Notes under the pieces: model-generated
The model's database searches: none
What the model was told of the DNA's origin: nothing
The model's input: only the letters and a program-made list of their open reading frames with translations
Shown: positions 34,200 through 44,268 of the stretch, one piece after another
Numbering within the stretch: position 1 is the first letter of the stretch
Layout: the number at the start of each line of letters is the position of its first letter
Translations under genes and position numbers: made by a program
Source: Streptosporangium pseudovulgare
GTDB lineage: Bacteria > Actinomycetota > Actinomycetes > Streptosporangiales > Streptosporangiaceae
DNA length: 64,000 nucleotides
Assembly (NCBI RefSeq): GCF_014648055.1
Contig: NZ_BMQJ01000016.1
Coordinates: forward strand, 124,001-188,000
Direction of reading: 5' to 3'

Positions 34200-34334
34200 A
34201 TGACTACATCCACGTTGCCGAAGTCCCGGCAGCAGTTGATCCTTACCGTTCTCATGGTGTGTTCGCTGCTGATCCGGCTGGACGACACCGTCCTGAGTAC
34301 CGCCCGCGAGGGCGACGCCGTGGGAGCCCGCTGA
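34200..34334 (+). pseudogene. MFS (EmrB/QacA-like) transporter N-terminal fragment
   Basis: An ATG behind GAAGG begins 44 codons with a first transmembrane helix LILTVLMVCSLLIRLDDTVL, the motif-D1-like start of DHA2 drug exporters. The frame then runs into unrelated codons and stops four bases before the helicase ATG. It keeps its promoter and RBS, so a short membrane peptide may still be made. Confidence 0.6.
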
Positions 34335-34338
34335 CGCC

Positions 34339-36138
34339 ATGGGAACCAGGCAGAAACTCCCCGAGATGCGGTCGGACAGTCAGGCCACGTACCTGCCCGA
34401 CCGGCACATGTTCGCCCTGTGGACCTGGGCCGACGGCGCCGTGGGGGCGGCCCCGCCGGTCGGTGACGTCGAGACCGTCTCCCTGGTCGTTCCGACGCCG
34501 GACCTCGGCGGGCTCAAGGTGTCCGACGTCGACTGCGTGCTGATCGAGCCGGACCGGCTCGTGGACGCGCCCCTCGACTCACCCGGCCGGTCGGTGGACG
34601 CCTGGCGGTCGTGGATCGCGGGCGGCGAGCCGGCTCTGCCGATCGCCGCGCACGCGGTCCCCGACGCCACGGGTGTCGTCGTCACGACGGCGGAACACGC
34701 GAGCGGCGTCTTCCGCCGCACCACCTCGGTGGGGGCCGAGATGCGTACGGCGCTCACCGCCAAGCTGCGCCCGTATCAGGTGCGCGGGGTGAGCTGGCTG
34801 CGCGAGACCATCGACACGCACGGCGGCGCGGTGCTGGCCGACGAGATGGGACTCGGCAAGACCCTGCAGACCATCGGCTGTGTCGCCGGACGCGCCGAGA
34901 AGGGGCCGCAACTGGTGGTCTGTCCCACGTCGTTGGTGGGGAACTGGGCGCACGAGATCGCACGGTTCGCACCCGGCCTGCGGACCACGATCTGGCGCGG
35001 CGGGCCGCTGCCCGCGGTGGGCAGCGGCACGGTGGTGCTCACCGGCTACCCCACGCTGCGCACGCACGGCCCGGCCCTGGCGGGGATCCAGTGGAGCACC
35101 GCGGTCTTCGACGAGGCGCAGGCCCTGAAGAACCCCCGTACGCAGGTGTCGAAGGCCGCGCGCACCATCGCGGCCGACGCGCGGATCGCCCTGACCGGGA
35201 CGCCCGTCGAGAATCACCTCGACGAGCTGTGGGCCCTGCTCAATCTGGTCGCACCGCACCTGTTCGGGAACCGGACGCAGTTCCGCCGTCGTTTCGTGCG
35301 GCAGATCGCGGACGGCTCCTCGGCCGCTTCCGCCCGGCTGCGCGGGGCCATCGAGCCGGTCGTGCTGATGCGGAAGAAGTCGCAGGTCGCGGGGTCGCTC
35401 CCGCCCAAGATCCACGCCGATCTCATATGCGACCTCACCGAGGAGCAGGAGAGGCTGTACGACCGGCTGCTGGAGCAGGTCATCGACGACGGCTTCGGCA
35501 GTGGCGCCCAGCGGCAGACCAGGGTGCTCGCCGCCCTGACCTCGCTCAAGCAGGTCTGCAACCATCCGGGCCTGATCACGGACGATCTCGGTGAGCTGTC
35601 GGGCAGGTCGGGAAAGCTCGACCTGTGCACCGACATCGTGGCCAACAACCTGGAGAACGACTCTCCGACCCTCGTCTTCACCCAGTACCGGCGGACCGGT
35701 GAGCTGCTGGTCCGGCACTTCGCCGAACAGTTCGGGGTGAGTACGCCGTTCTTCCACGGCGGCCTGAACCAGGGGCAACGGGCCGACATCGTCCGCCGGT
35801 TCCAGTCCGACGACGGTCCGAAGGTGCTCGTCCTCAGCCTGAAGGCCGGGGGCACCGGGCTCACGCTCACGCGCGCGGCCGACGTCATCCACTTCGACCG
35901 GTGGTGGAACCCGGCCGTGGAGGCCCAGGCGTCCGACCGGGTCCACCGGATCGGTCAGACCCGCACGGTCACCGTCACCACCCTGACCACCGGAACCACC
36001 GTTGAGGAGCACATCGCGGCCATGCACGACCGCAAGTCCGCGCTGTCGGACATCACCGACATGTCCAGCGTCGCCGAGCTGACCCGCCTGGACGACGACC
36101 GTCTCATCGAGGTCCTGCGCCGGAAGCGAGTCAACTGA
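34339..36138 (+). CDS. SNF2-family DEAD/H helicase (short form)
   Basis: The 599-residue protein has the SNF2 core: RPYQVRGVSWL, Walker A DEMGLGKTLQT (about 168), Walker B as DEAQALKN (about 257), LTGTPVENHLDELW, FTQYRRTGELL and LSLKAGGTGLTLTRA. RVHRIGQTR closes motif VI. Actinobacterial relatives are often near 1000 residues; here the N-terminal module before the helicase core is only about 140 residues. The next gene begins two bases after the stop, so the two are co-translated. Role probably DNA remodelling or repair. The start at 34339 is uncertain because the RBS is far. Confidence 0.9.
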   Translation: MGTRQKLPEMRSDSQATYLPDRHMFALWTWADGAVGAAPPVGDVETVSLVVPTPDLGGLKVSDVDCVLIEPDRLVDAPLDSPGRSVDAWRSWIAGGEPALPIAAHAVPDATGVVVTTAEHASGVFRRTTSVGAEMRTALTAKLRPYQVRGVSWLRETIDTHGGAVLADEMGLGKTLQTIGCVAGRAEKGPQLVVCPTSLVGNWAHEIARFAPGLRTTIWRGGPLPAVGSGTVVLTGYPTLRTHGPALAGIQWSTAVFDEAQALKNPRTQVSKAARTIAADARIALTGTPVENHLDELWALLNLVAPHLFGNRTQFRRRFVRQIADGSSAASARLRGAIEPVVLMRKKSQVAGSLPPKIHADLICDLTEEQERLYDRLLEQVIDDGFGSGAQRQTRVLAALTSLKQVCNHPGLITDDLGELSGRSGKLDLCTDIVANNLENDSPTLVFTQYRRTGELLVRHFAEQFGVSTPFFHGGLNQGQRADIVRRFQSDDGPKVLVLSLKAGGTGLTLTRAADVIHFDRWWNPAVEAQASDRVHRIGQTRTVTVTTLTTGTTVEEHIAAMHDRKSALSDITDMSSVAELTRLDDDRLIEVLRRKRVN

Positions 36139-36140
36139 CC

Positions 36141-36701
36141 ATGGCCGACCGCGACTACGGTTACACGAAGTGGGGCAAGGACTGGGTCCGGTTCGCCGAG
36201 TCGTTGCGCCAGACCCGTCCCGATCCCCAGCTGCCGAGCGCGCGGCGCATGGCGCGCGACGGGAAGGTGCAGATCACGTTCGACGGCCGGACCGTGCGCG
36301 CCGTCGTGCACCGGGGTCGCGGCACCTCGGTGGTCACGATCGAGGTCGCGCCGATGTCCGCGGGGGTGACGGCCGAGATCTCCCGTCGGCTGAGCGGCAT
36401 TCAGCCCCTGCTCACCGACGATCTGTACTGCGCGATCGCCGACGCGGGCCATCCGCCCGCGCCGGTCCTCGACAGCGTCGACTGCTCCTGCCCGGCCGGC
36501 GCCCCGCGGTGCGCCCATGAGCTGGCCGTCTACTACGACATGGCGCGGCGCATCGACGACGATCCCCGCATCGCTCTCGACGTGCAGGGCTTCTTCCGCG
36601 CTTCGGCGGGCGGCGGCCAAGCGCCCGCCGAAGCGACGGCGCAACGCTGGATCGCGCTCAACTCCCTTGACCCGGCCGCCTACTTCACCGCGGCCGAGTG
36701 A
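36141..36701 (+). CDS. SWIM zinc-finger protein, partner of the SNF2 helicase
   Basis: The 186-residue protein has a SWIM motif with Cys-x-Cys then Cys-x-His in DCSCPAGAPRCAHELAV (about residues 114-130). It is followed by a short helical tail. SWIM proteins beside SNF2 genes are widespread in bacteria and are thought to bind DNA or the helicase. The start lies two bases after the helicase stop. Confidence 0.9.
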   Translation: MADRDYGYTKWGKDWVRFAESLRQTRPDPQLPSARRMARDGKVQITFDGRTVRAVVHRGRGTSVVTIEVAPMSAGVTAEISRRLSGIQPLLTDDLYCAIADAGHPPAPVLDSVDCSCPAGAPRCAHELAVYYDMARRIDDDPRIALDVQGFFRASAGGGQAPAEATAQRWIALNSLDPAAYFTAAE

Positions 36702-36723
36702 CACGACCCCGGTGTCGGCGAAA

Positions 36724-38316
<1,593 letters not shown>

Positions 38317-38370
38317 TCAGTCGCCCGGCCGTGACGGGAAGGGGAGCACCCACATCGATACAGCGTTCAT
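38317..38370 (-). CDS. 17-residue leader peptide ORF upstream of rox
   Basis: An ATG at 38370 sits eight bases behind a near-perfect Shine-Dalgarno, AGGAGGTGAG. The ORF reads MNAVSMWVLPFPSRPGD and its TGA ends three bases before the rox hairpin. A ribosome finishing this ORF would cover the 5' arm of the hairpin, so translation of the leader should free the rox RBS. This is the layout of translational attenuators such as those of erm genes. Confidence 0.6.
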   Translation of the reverse strand: MNAVSMWVLPFPSRPGD

Positions 38371-38594
38371 GGGTCTCACCTCCTCGGGCGGTGTCACGGT
38401 CAACTGCAAGCTACAAGCCCGGACATCATCCCGTCCAGCTCTTTCCCGGCCACATGATCACGACTCCGAAGGGGCCCGTGCGGCAGCACTTTTGAAAACG
38501 GATCGGCGCGTTGCATCGTGTCAGGACACGTCCGGGAGGAGAACGCCTTTACGTTCGTCCTGTTCGACATCTCCGCCGTGAGCGAGGACCCGTC

Positions 38595-39518
38595 ATGCGA
38601 GCCATCACCGTTCGAGAGCGCGCCGCCGGTCTGGCCGGGCTTTCCCTGACGGAAGAGCCGTACCCGCACGCCGCCGAGAACGACGTCGTCGTCCGGGTGC
38701 ATGCCGCGGGGTTCACCCCCGGAGAACTCGACTGGCCGGGGACGTGGTCCGATCGCGCCGGCCGTGACCGGACGCCCAGCGTGCCCGGGCACGAGGTGTC
38801 GGGTGTCGTCGCCGAGCTGGGATACGGAACGACCGGCCTGACCGTCGGCCAGCGGGTGTTCGGGCTGACCGACTGGACCCGCAACGGCTCGCTGGCCGAG
38901 TACGTGGCGGTGGAAGCCCGCGACCTCGCGCCGTTGCCGGCCGATGTCGGCCACACCGTGGCCGCCGCACTGCCGATCTCGGGACTGACCGCGTGGCAGG
39001 GACTGTTCGACCACGGCCGCCTGGCCGCCGGCCAGACCGTCCTGATCCACGGCGTCGCGGGCGGTGTCGGTTCCATCGCGGCGCAGCTCGCACGCGAGGC
39101 GGGAGCCCGGGTGATCGGCACCGGCAGGGCCGGCGACAGGGACACGGCACTCGGCCTCGGCGTGGGCGCCTTCCTGGACCTGCAGACCGATCCCCTTGAA
39201 GACGCCGGTCAGGTCGACGTGGTGTTCGACGTGATCGGCGGTGACGTCCTGGACCGCTCGGCCGCGCTGGTGCGCGCCGGCGGCACGCTCGTCACCATCG
39301 CCTCACCGCCCACGGTCCGGCCCCGTGACGGGCGGGCGATGTTCTTCGTCGTCGAGCCCGATCGCGCCCGGCTCGCGGACCTGGCACGACGGGTCCGGGA
39401 CGGACGGCTCCACCCGATCGTCGGGGCCGTATGGACGCTCGCCGAGGCGCCCTCCGCGTTCGCACCCGCCCGGCGCACCCCCGGCAAGACGATCATCCGG
39501 GTCACGGAGGGCGAATAA
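38595..39518 (+). CDS. MDR-family zinc-free alcohol dehydrogenase/quinone oxidoreductase
   Basis: The 307-residue protein has a GroES-like N-terminal domain (DVVVRVHAAGFTPGELDW, PSVPGHEVSGVVAELG) and a Rossmann domain with IHGVAGGVGSIAAQLAREAG. It lacks the structural zinc Cys cluster, as in quinone oxidoreductases, so NADPH-dependent reduction of a quinone or enone is likely. It is divergent from rox across about 330 bases, but common regulation is not shown. Confidence 0.9.
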   Translation: MRAITVRERAAGLAGLSLTEEPYPHAAENDVVVRVHAAGFTPGELDWPGTWSDRAGRDRTPSVPGHEVSGVVAELGYGTTGLTVGQRVFGLTDWTRNGSLAEYVAVEARDLAPLPADVGHTVAAALPISGLTAWQGLFDHGRLAAGQTVLIHGVAGGVGSIAAQLAREAGARVIGTGRAGDRDTALGLGVGAFLDLQTDPLEDAGQVDVVFDVIGGDVLDRSAALVRAGGTLVTIASPPTVRPRDGRAMFFVVEPDRARLADLARRVRDGRLHPIVGAVWTLAEAPSAFAPARRTPGKTIIRVTEGE

Positions 39519-39748
39519 CCGGCAGGGCCGGCCCAGGTGCCGGCGGCGTTGTACCGGCTCGGCCGCATTTGAGCAGACCATCACCAAGACTTGAATTCGC
39601 CCGCGGTTGACCTCCGAGATGACTGGACAGCGTAGTCATCACTCCTCCTGACCGGGACCCGAACCACTTCCGCTGCGTGGGGACGGAACCCGGGACGCAT
39701 CGCGATCACCCGATGCACCTGAAAGGTCCGAGCAGGATGGGAGCGGTC

Positions 39749-40213
39749 ATGATCCGAGTACGGTTCGCCGGTGGCCTTCTGGCCGCCGGAACGGTGGTCG
39801 CGTCCGTGGCGTGCGCGCCCACCGCGGAGCGCGCGACCGGTCAGGCGCCGGTGGCCGCCATGGTCACGCAGCCACCGTCCGAGACGCTGTCGCCTCTCCT
39901 AGAACAGGCGCTTCCCGATGTCAAGGGCAAGACGTTCACCGCGGCGATCGTGAACTTCCCGCCCGCCGCACGCGCGGCACCGCATCGCCACGGCAGGGCT
40001 TTCGTCTACGCCTACGTACTGGAGGGCATCGTGCGCAGCCGGCTCGGTGGCGAGCCGGTGCGTACGTATCACCCGGGCGAGAACTGGGTCGAGCGGCCGG
40101 GCGCCCACCATCTGCTCACCGAGAACACCAGCCGGACACGACCGGCGAAGCTGCTGGTCGTCTTCATCTCCGACACGGGGGACAAGCTCAAGGTCGACGA
40201 TCCGCCAAGGTAG
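39749..40213 (+). CDS. Exported cupin-domain protein (possible lipoprotein)
   Basis: The 154-residue protein has a signal peptide with a weak lipobox (VVASVACAPT, Cys near residue 22). A cupin follows with PHRHGRAFVYAYVLEGIVRS and YHPGENWVERPGAHHL, giving the His/Glu metal ligands. ATG at 39749 behind GGGAG is chosen over an ATG 12 bases upstream. It would act outside the membrane as a small dioxygenase-like or ligand-binding protein. Confidence 0.8.
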   Translation: MIRVRFAGGLLAAGTVVASVACAPTAERATGQAPVAAMVTQPPSETLSPLLEQALPDVKGKTFTAAIVNFPPAARAAPHRHGRAFVYAYVLEGIVRSRLGGEPVRTYHPGENWVERPGAHHLLTENTSRTRPAKLLVVFISDTGDKLKVDDPPR

Positions 40214-40333
40214 GGCCATCGGCCGGGCGCGACGGCGCGGGCCCGGTCAGCGCGAACCCCGCATCGGGTACCACCCCGGCATGCGACCGAGGCCGGACAT
40301 CGAGACTTGGCGACCGGCTGAGAAACTGGACCC

Positions 40334-40921
40334 GTGTTTCCGGAGACTCCCGCCGCCGCGGCGCTGTCGGTGGTCACCCGTTTCTGCTCGCCCGCGCTGT
40401 TCAACCACTGCGTCCGCTCCTACCTGTGGGGAGCGATGTACGGCACAGCGCACGGGATCGCCTTCGATGACGAGCTCTACCACGTTTCGGCGCTGCTTCA
40501 CGACATCGGGCTGACGGAGGCCTTCGACAGCCACAGGCTGCCGTTCGAGGAGGCGGGAGGGCAGCTGGCCTGGGTCTTCGGCGTGGCGGCCGGCTGGCCG
40601 GCGGAGCGGGCCGCCAGGGTCACCGAGATCATCATTCTGCACATGCGCGACGACGTGTCCCCGGCCGTCGACCCCGAGGCCCACCTGCTGCAGGTCGCCA
40701 CAAGCTGGGAGGTGGCCGGACGGCGGCCGGAGGAGTTCCCGCCGGACGCCAGGGCGGAGGTGCTCGCCCGCTATCCCCGGCTGGGATTCGGCGCGGAGTT
40801 CCTGGCGTGCTTCGAGGACCAGGCGAGGCGCAAGCCGGACAGCGCCGCCGCCGCGTCGGTCAGGAGCGACGTCGCGGGGCGGATCGCCGCCAACCCTCTC
40901 GAAGGCCGCCCATCCGCCTGA
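40334..40921 (+). CDS. HD domain protein (cyanamide hydratase-like)
   Basis: The 195-residue protein has HCVRSYLWG, the HD pair in SALLHDIGLTEAF and a downstream ILHMRDDVSPAVDPEAHLL. This pattern is typical of stand-alone HD proteins annotated as cyanamide hydratase-like. A GTG start gives the first plausible N-terminus. Substrate unknown; it follows the cupin gene by 120 bases on the same strand. Confidence 0.85.
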   Translation: MFPETPAAAALSVVTRFCSPALFNHCVRSYLWGAMYGTAHGIAFDDELYHVSALLHDIGLTEAFDSHRLPFEEAGGQLAWVFGVAAGWPAERAARVTEIIILHMRDDVSPAVDPEAHLLQVATSWEVAGRRPEEFPPDARAEVLARYPRLGFGAEFLACFEDQARRKPDSAAAASVRSDVAGRIAANPLEGRPSA

Positions 40922-41012
40922 CCTCCACGGTCACTTCGGTGGACCTCGCGATGGCGCCGATCGAACGCCGCGGGGTCGGCTGACGTCTCGTACCGGGCCG
41001 GGAAACGAGCGG

Positions 41013-41570
41013 TCATCGTGCCTCCCGCCCGTACCGGGCCAGGACGGCGGCGCCGACCGGTGCGGCCGACGAGCATTCCAGGTAGGCGGGTGGTCCACCG
41101 GCGGGGAAAAGCCGATCGCCGGTGCCGAGGATGGTGGGGAAGGTCAGCAGCCGGTATTCGTCGATCAGGTCCTCGGCCATCAGTGCATGGACGACGCTCA
41201 GGCTTCCGGTGATGATCACATCCCGCTGCTCGCGCTTGACGGCGTCGATGAGATCGCCGTCGATGACCTGGGAGTTGGCCCAGGCTGCGGTGTCGATCAG
41301 CGTGCGGGAGGCGACCAGTTTCGGCACGGCGTTCATCCGCGCGGAGAACGGGTCGTCACGTCCGGGCCAGAGCCGTGAGAACAGCTGCCAGGTGCGGCGT
41401 CCCAGCAGCATGACGCCGTCGTCGAGGACGCCGCCGAGCCGGAACTTGTCCCCGGCGACCGTTTCTGGCCCGTGCCGGAACGCCCAGCCCCCGGTCGGCG
41501 TGCCGGCGGAACCGTCCGGGTCGGACACGATTCCGTCCAGGGTGATGAACTCGATGACGATGACGCTCAC
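41013..41570 (-). CDS. Dihydrofolate reductase/RibD C-terminal family protein
   Basis: The 185-residue protein has VIEFITLDGIVSDPDG at the N-terminus, DDGVMLLGRRTWQLFSRLWP and DVIITGSLSVVHALMAEDLI. These are the NADPH-binding fold features of the RibD_C/DHFR-like group common in actinomycetes. A GTG at 41570 has AAAGGGA upstream and is preferred over a farther start. It is 57 bases behind the sigma factor gene on the same strand and is likely its target or partner. Confidence 0.85.
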   Translation of the reverse strand: MSVIVIEFITLDGIVSDPDGSAGTPTGGWAFRHGPETVAGDKFRLGGVLDDGVMLLGRRTWQLFSRLWPGRDDPFSARMNAVPKLVASRTLIDTAAWANSQVIDGDLIDAVKREQRDVIITGSLSVVHALMAEDLIDEYRLLTFPTILGTGDRLFPAGGPPAYLECSSAAPVGAAVLARYGREAR

Positions 41571-41627
41571 GATGGGTGTCCCTTTCGTTGGATGCTCACC
41601 CGTACGTACCGGCGGCATCAGCCGGAC

Positions 41628-42605
41628 TCATCGCGACCCGTCGAACGTGTTGAGAACAATCTCCTGGGACAGGCCGAACGCCTCGAACACGCCGGGATCG
41701 GCGAACACGACATTGCGCGCGATCCGGCCGCCGGTGACCGTGAAGACCTGGAGCGTGTGCAGGCGATGCCCGCCACCGGGCTCGGGGGCGTACGCGGCCA
41801 GCGCGGGCTGGCCGTTGGCGGTGAGGCGCCTGAGGCCCCAGCCGGTCCCGCGCATGTCGAACACGCGACGCATGAACAGGCCGTAGTCGTGGCCGCCCCG
41901 GTACCACAGCGGCACGGGCGGCATCTCCAGGACGGCGTCGTCGGTGAGGAGCCGCACGAGTGCGGGAACGTCGGCCGCCTCGAACGCCCGCATGTAATGC
42001 TCGATCACCTGGCGTACCTTCGGGTCGTCCGGCTCGCTGACCTCGCCGGCGTCCGTGGCCTCGCCCGCTTCGGCGAGGGCGGCGCGGGCCCGCTGCAGGG
42101 CGCTGTTGACGGCCGGGACCGTGGTGCCGAGCTGGACCGCCACCTCGGCGGCGCTGAACTCCAGTACCTCGCGCAGCACGAGCACGGCCCGCTGCCGCGG
42201 CGGCAGCGTCTGCATCGCCGCCACCAGCGCGAGCCGCATGTCGGCCCGCACCCCCACCTCGAACCGGGCGTCGGGAAACGGCTGAAGCCAGGGAATGTCG
42301 AAGGCCGGTGCGAGCGGCGCCTCGGGATCATCGCTGGGCGCGCCCAGCCCGGACGGCAACGGCCGCCGTGCGCGGCCCTCCAGCGCGGTCAGGCAGACGT
42401 TGGTCGCGATCCGATACAGCCAGGTCCGCAGCGACGCGCGGGTGGCGTCGTACCGGTCTCGGGCCTTCCACGCCCGCAGCATCGTCTCCTGCACATGGTC
42501 CTCAGCCTCGTGGAATGAACCCACCATCCGATAGCAGTACGCCACCAACTCGGCCCGATACGGCTCGAAATCCACCGCCCCATCATGGCGCACGCGACAT
42601 CCCAC
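41628..42605 (-). CDS. ECF sigma factor with SnoaL-like C-terminal domain (SigJ/ECF41-like)
   Basis: The 325-residue protein has sigma region 2 (AYCYRMVGSFHEAEDHVQET, RTWLYRIATNVCLTAL) and region 4 (LPPRQRAVLVLREVLEFSAA). A C-terminal NTF2/SnoaL-like domain (LLTDDAVLEMPPVPLWYRGG) follows. In this group the C-terminal domain replaces an anti-sigma factor and controls activity. The start is uncertain because GTG codons further in also fit. The RibD-like gene downstream is a plausible regulon member. Confidence 0.88.
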   Translation of the reverse strand: MGCRVRHDGAVDFEPYRAELVAYCYRMVGSFHEAEDHVQETMLRAWKARDRYDATRASLRTWLYRIATNVCLTALEGRARRPLPSGLGAPSDDPEAPLAPAFDIPWLQPFPDARFEVGVRADMRLALVAAMQTLPPRQRAVLVLREVLEFSAAEVAVQLGTTVPAVNSALQRARAALAEAGEATDAGEVSEPDDPKVRQVIEHYMRAFEAADVPALVRLLTDDAVLEMPPVPLWYRGGHDYGLFMRRVFDMRGTGWGLRRLTANGQPALAAYAPEPGGGHRLHTLQVFTVTGGRIARNVVFADPGVFEAFGLSQEIVLNTFDGSR

Positions 42606-42671
42606 ATGACGCTCACGGCGAGCCGCGCGGGGACAGACGGCGTGCCGCCCGGCCCCGCGCGGATCTGACGA

Positions 42672-43439
42672 TCAGCGCTTCATCAGGGCGAAGACTCCCC
42701 AGCCGAGATACTCACGCATGTAGCGCGCGTAGCGTGCGGGCTCGGTGCTGAGCTCGGCCCGTACCTCGGGCGCCAGTTCGTCGTCCGGGTTCCGGTCGAG
42801 CCAGCGGCGGAGGTTGAGCCACTGTGCCGCGCAGTACCGGTCCCAACTGTCCTGGTCGGCCAGCATCATTTCCACGACGTCGTACCCGAGGTCCCCGAAC
42901 TGCTCGATCAGCTCGGGCAGCGGCCGGAAGTCGGCAGGGCCGGTGGCGTGACAGGCCTCCGCGGTCTCCTGGTCCGGCGGAGTCCGACGCCAGTAGGGCT
43001 CGCCGATCAGCATCAGACCTCCGGGGCGGAGGCTGCGGCTGAGCAGCTCGGCCGTTCCGGCGACGCCGTTCCCGATCCAGGTGGCGCCGATGCAGGCGGC
43101 GAGATCGACCGGTTCGTCCGCGACATGACCGGAGGCGTCGCCATGGACGAACTCAACCCGGTCGGCGACGCCGAGCTCGATGGCACGTGCCTGGGCCTGC
43201 TCGGTGAAAACCGTGCTGATGTCCACGCCCGTACCCGTGAAGCCCAGGTCACGTGCCCAGGTGCACAGCATCTCGCCCGAGCCGCTGGCCAGGTCGAGCA
43301 CTCGTGCCCCGGGGGCCAGGTGAAGTGCCTGGCCCAGGACGGCGAGCTTGTCGGCGGTCAGCGGGTTGTGGATGCGGTGGCTGCTCTCGCGGATGGTGAA
43401 GATGCGGGGAAGATCCATGACCGGATTCCTTTCCGTCAT
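42672..43439 (-). CDS. Class I SAM-dependent methyltransferase
   Basis: The 255-residue protein has motif I as VLDLASGSGEMLCTWARDLG, TGVDIS and a post-I region with RVEFVHGDASGHV. A loop LRPGGLMLIGEPYWRR is followed by a C-terminal WGVFALMKR. An ATG at 43439 overlaps the upstream ORF stop (ATGA); an internal ATG at 43418 has a better RBS (GGAAAGGA) and could be the real start. It resembles small-molecule methyltransferases; substrate unknown. Confidence 0.85.
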   Translation of the reverse strand: MTERNPVMDLPRIFTIRESSHRIHNPLTADKLAVLGQALHLAPGARVLDLASGSGEMLCTWARDLGFTGTGVDISTVFTEQAQARAIELGVADRVEFVHGDASGHVADEPVDLAACIGATWIGNGVAGTAELLSRSLRPGGLMLIGEPYWRRTPPDQETAEACHATGPADFRPLPELIEQFGDLGYDVVEMMLADQDSWDRYCAAQWLNLRRWLDRNPDDELAPEVRAELSTEPARYARYMREYLGWGVFALMKR

Positions 43440-43792
43440 GCCTTGCGGTGGGAAGAGCGGTTGATGGCGCGTCGCAGGCGCGCGATGTCCTTCTTGGGAC
43501 GTTCCTGCTCGGCGCGCAGCCGCGCGTCGGTGCGGGAGGCGGCATAGGCGTTCTCACCCAGCAGGCGGTTGCCGAGGGTGGCCTTGCCCGCGCTCGGCCC
43601 ACACGACCCGGCCGGGAACCGGCCCGTCGGCACGGAAGGGGGCGAAGGACGGTCGCGTTCCTCGTCCCAGCCGTAGTCGGCCGGATTCAGGACGCGCGCA
43701 GGAGAGAAGAAGGCAGGTCGCTGAGAAGCGGGTTGATGAAACAATGCGGAGACCCTTGGGAAGGGGCCCCTCCGGACGGCACGTGCGACCAA
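43436..43792 (-). CDS. Hypothetical protein coupled to the methyltransferase
   Basis: A TTG at 43792 follows GGGAG. The C-terminal 70 residues have strong GC3 and a charged helix (RLRAEQERPKKDIARLRRAI). The stop overlaps the methyltransferase start (ATGA). No family is recognised. The N-terminal 40 residues may be non-coding, so the true start could be inside. Confidence 0.4.
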   Translation of the reverse strand: MVARAVRRGPFPRVSALFHQPASQRPAFFSPARVLNPADYGWDEERDRPSPPSVPTGRFPAGSCGPSAGKATLGNRLLGENAYAASRTDARLRAEQERPKKDIARLRRAINRSSHRKA

Positions 43793-43827
43793 GAACTCCC
43801 GCTAGGGGAGAGGAAGGCAGGTGCGGG

Positions 43828-43896
43828 TCAGGACGAGGCCCGGGAAGTGAGGATGATCCGGGCACTGCACACGGCAGCGGTCTCCACGACAGTCAT
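43828..43896 (-). CDS. 22-residue leader peptide ORF
   Basis: An ATG at 43896 sits behind AAGGAGGTGGG, one of the strongest Shine-Dalgarno matches in the window. The ORF starts MTVVETAAVCSARIIL and stops at 43828. Downstream, CTCCC (43796-43800) can pair with GGGAG (43806-43810), so the GGGAG in front of the next ORF could be masked. This resembles the rox leader in design. It could be a regulatory leader or a small standalone peptide. Confidence 0.45.
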   Translation of the reverse strand: MTVVETAAVCSARIILTSRASS

Positions 43897-44268
43897 CAAC
43901 CCACCTCCTTCGATCTCCGCAGCAGACCCGGTCGTCACTGCGCCGCCAGAGTACCAGCCTCTGCCGTCGCCGGGCCATCCGTCCTTCACCGGCCCCTGAT
44001 GCCGATGACAGCGCGCGCCGCGACGGTCGATTCCGGCGCGGCGCGCACTTGGCCGACGCGGACCCGCGTGACGCGAAACTGATCGACTTCCACGTCTTCA
44101 CGGCGCTCGCCGAGTTCATCCGCGAACTCATCGTGGAAGGCACTCCGCCGACACCGGTCCTGTAAGCCCGACATCGCAGAGCGTCATCAAAGCTCATGAT
44201 CACGCGGACTTGCCCGGACAGTGCTCCTGACCAGACGCACTTGCTCACGGAATCGCGGATCCCGCACG
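43897..44268. other. Gap with a possible gene remnant
   Basis: On the plus strand a frame ends DAKLIDFHVFTALAEFIREL then IVEGTPPTPVL and stops at 44165. It looks like the C-terminus of a helical protein such as a regulator, without a start. The rest of the gap holds the promoter of the leader ORF and nothing else I can assign. Confidence 0.35.

Noticed and set aside
38371-38594. Rifamycin-associated element (RAE) upstream of rox
   Set aside because: I looked for a long palindrome of that kind and found only a GGGCTTGTAGC half-like stretch; not enough to call it.
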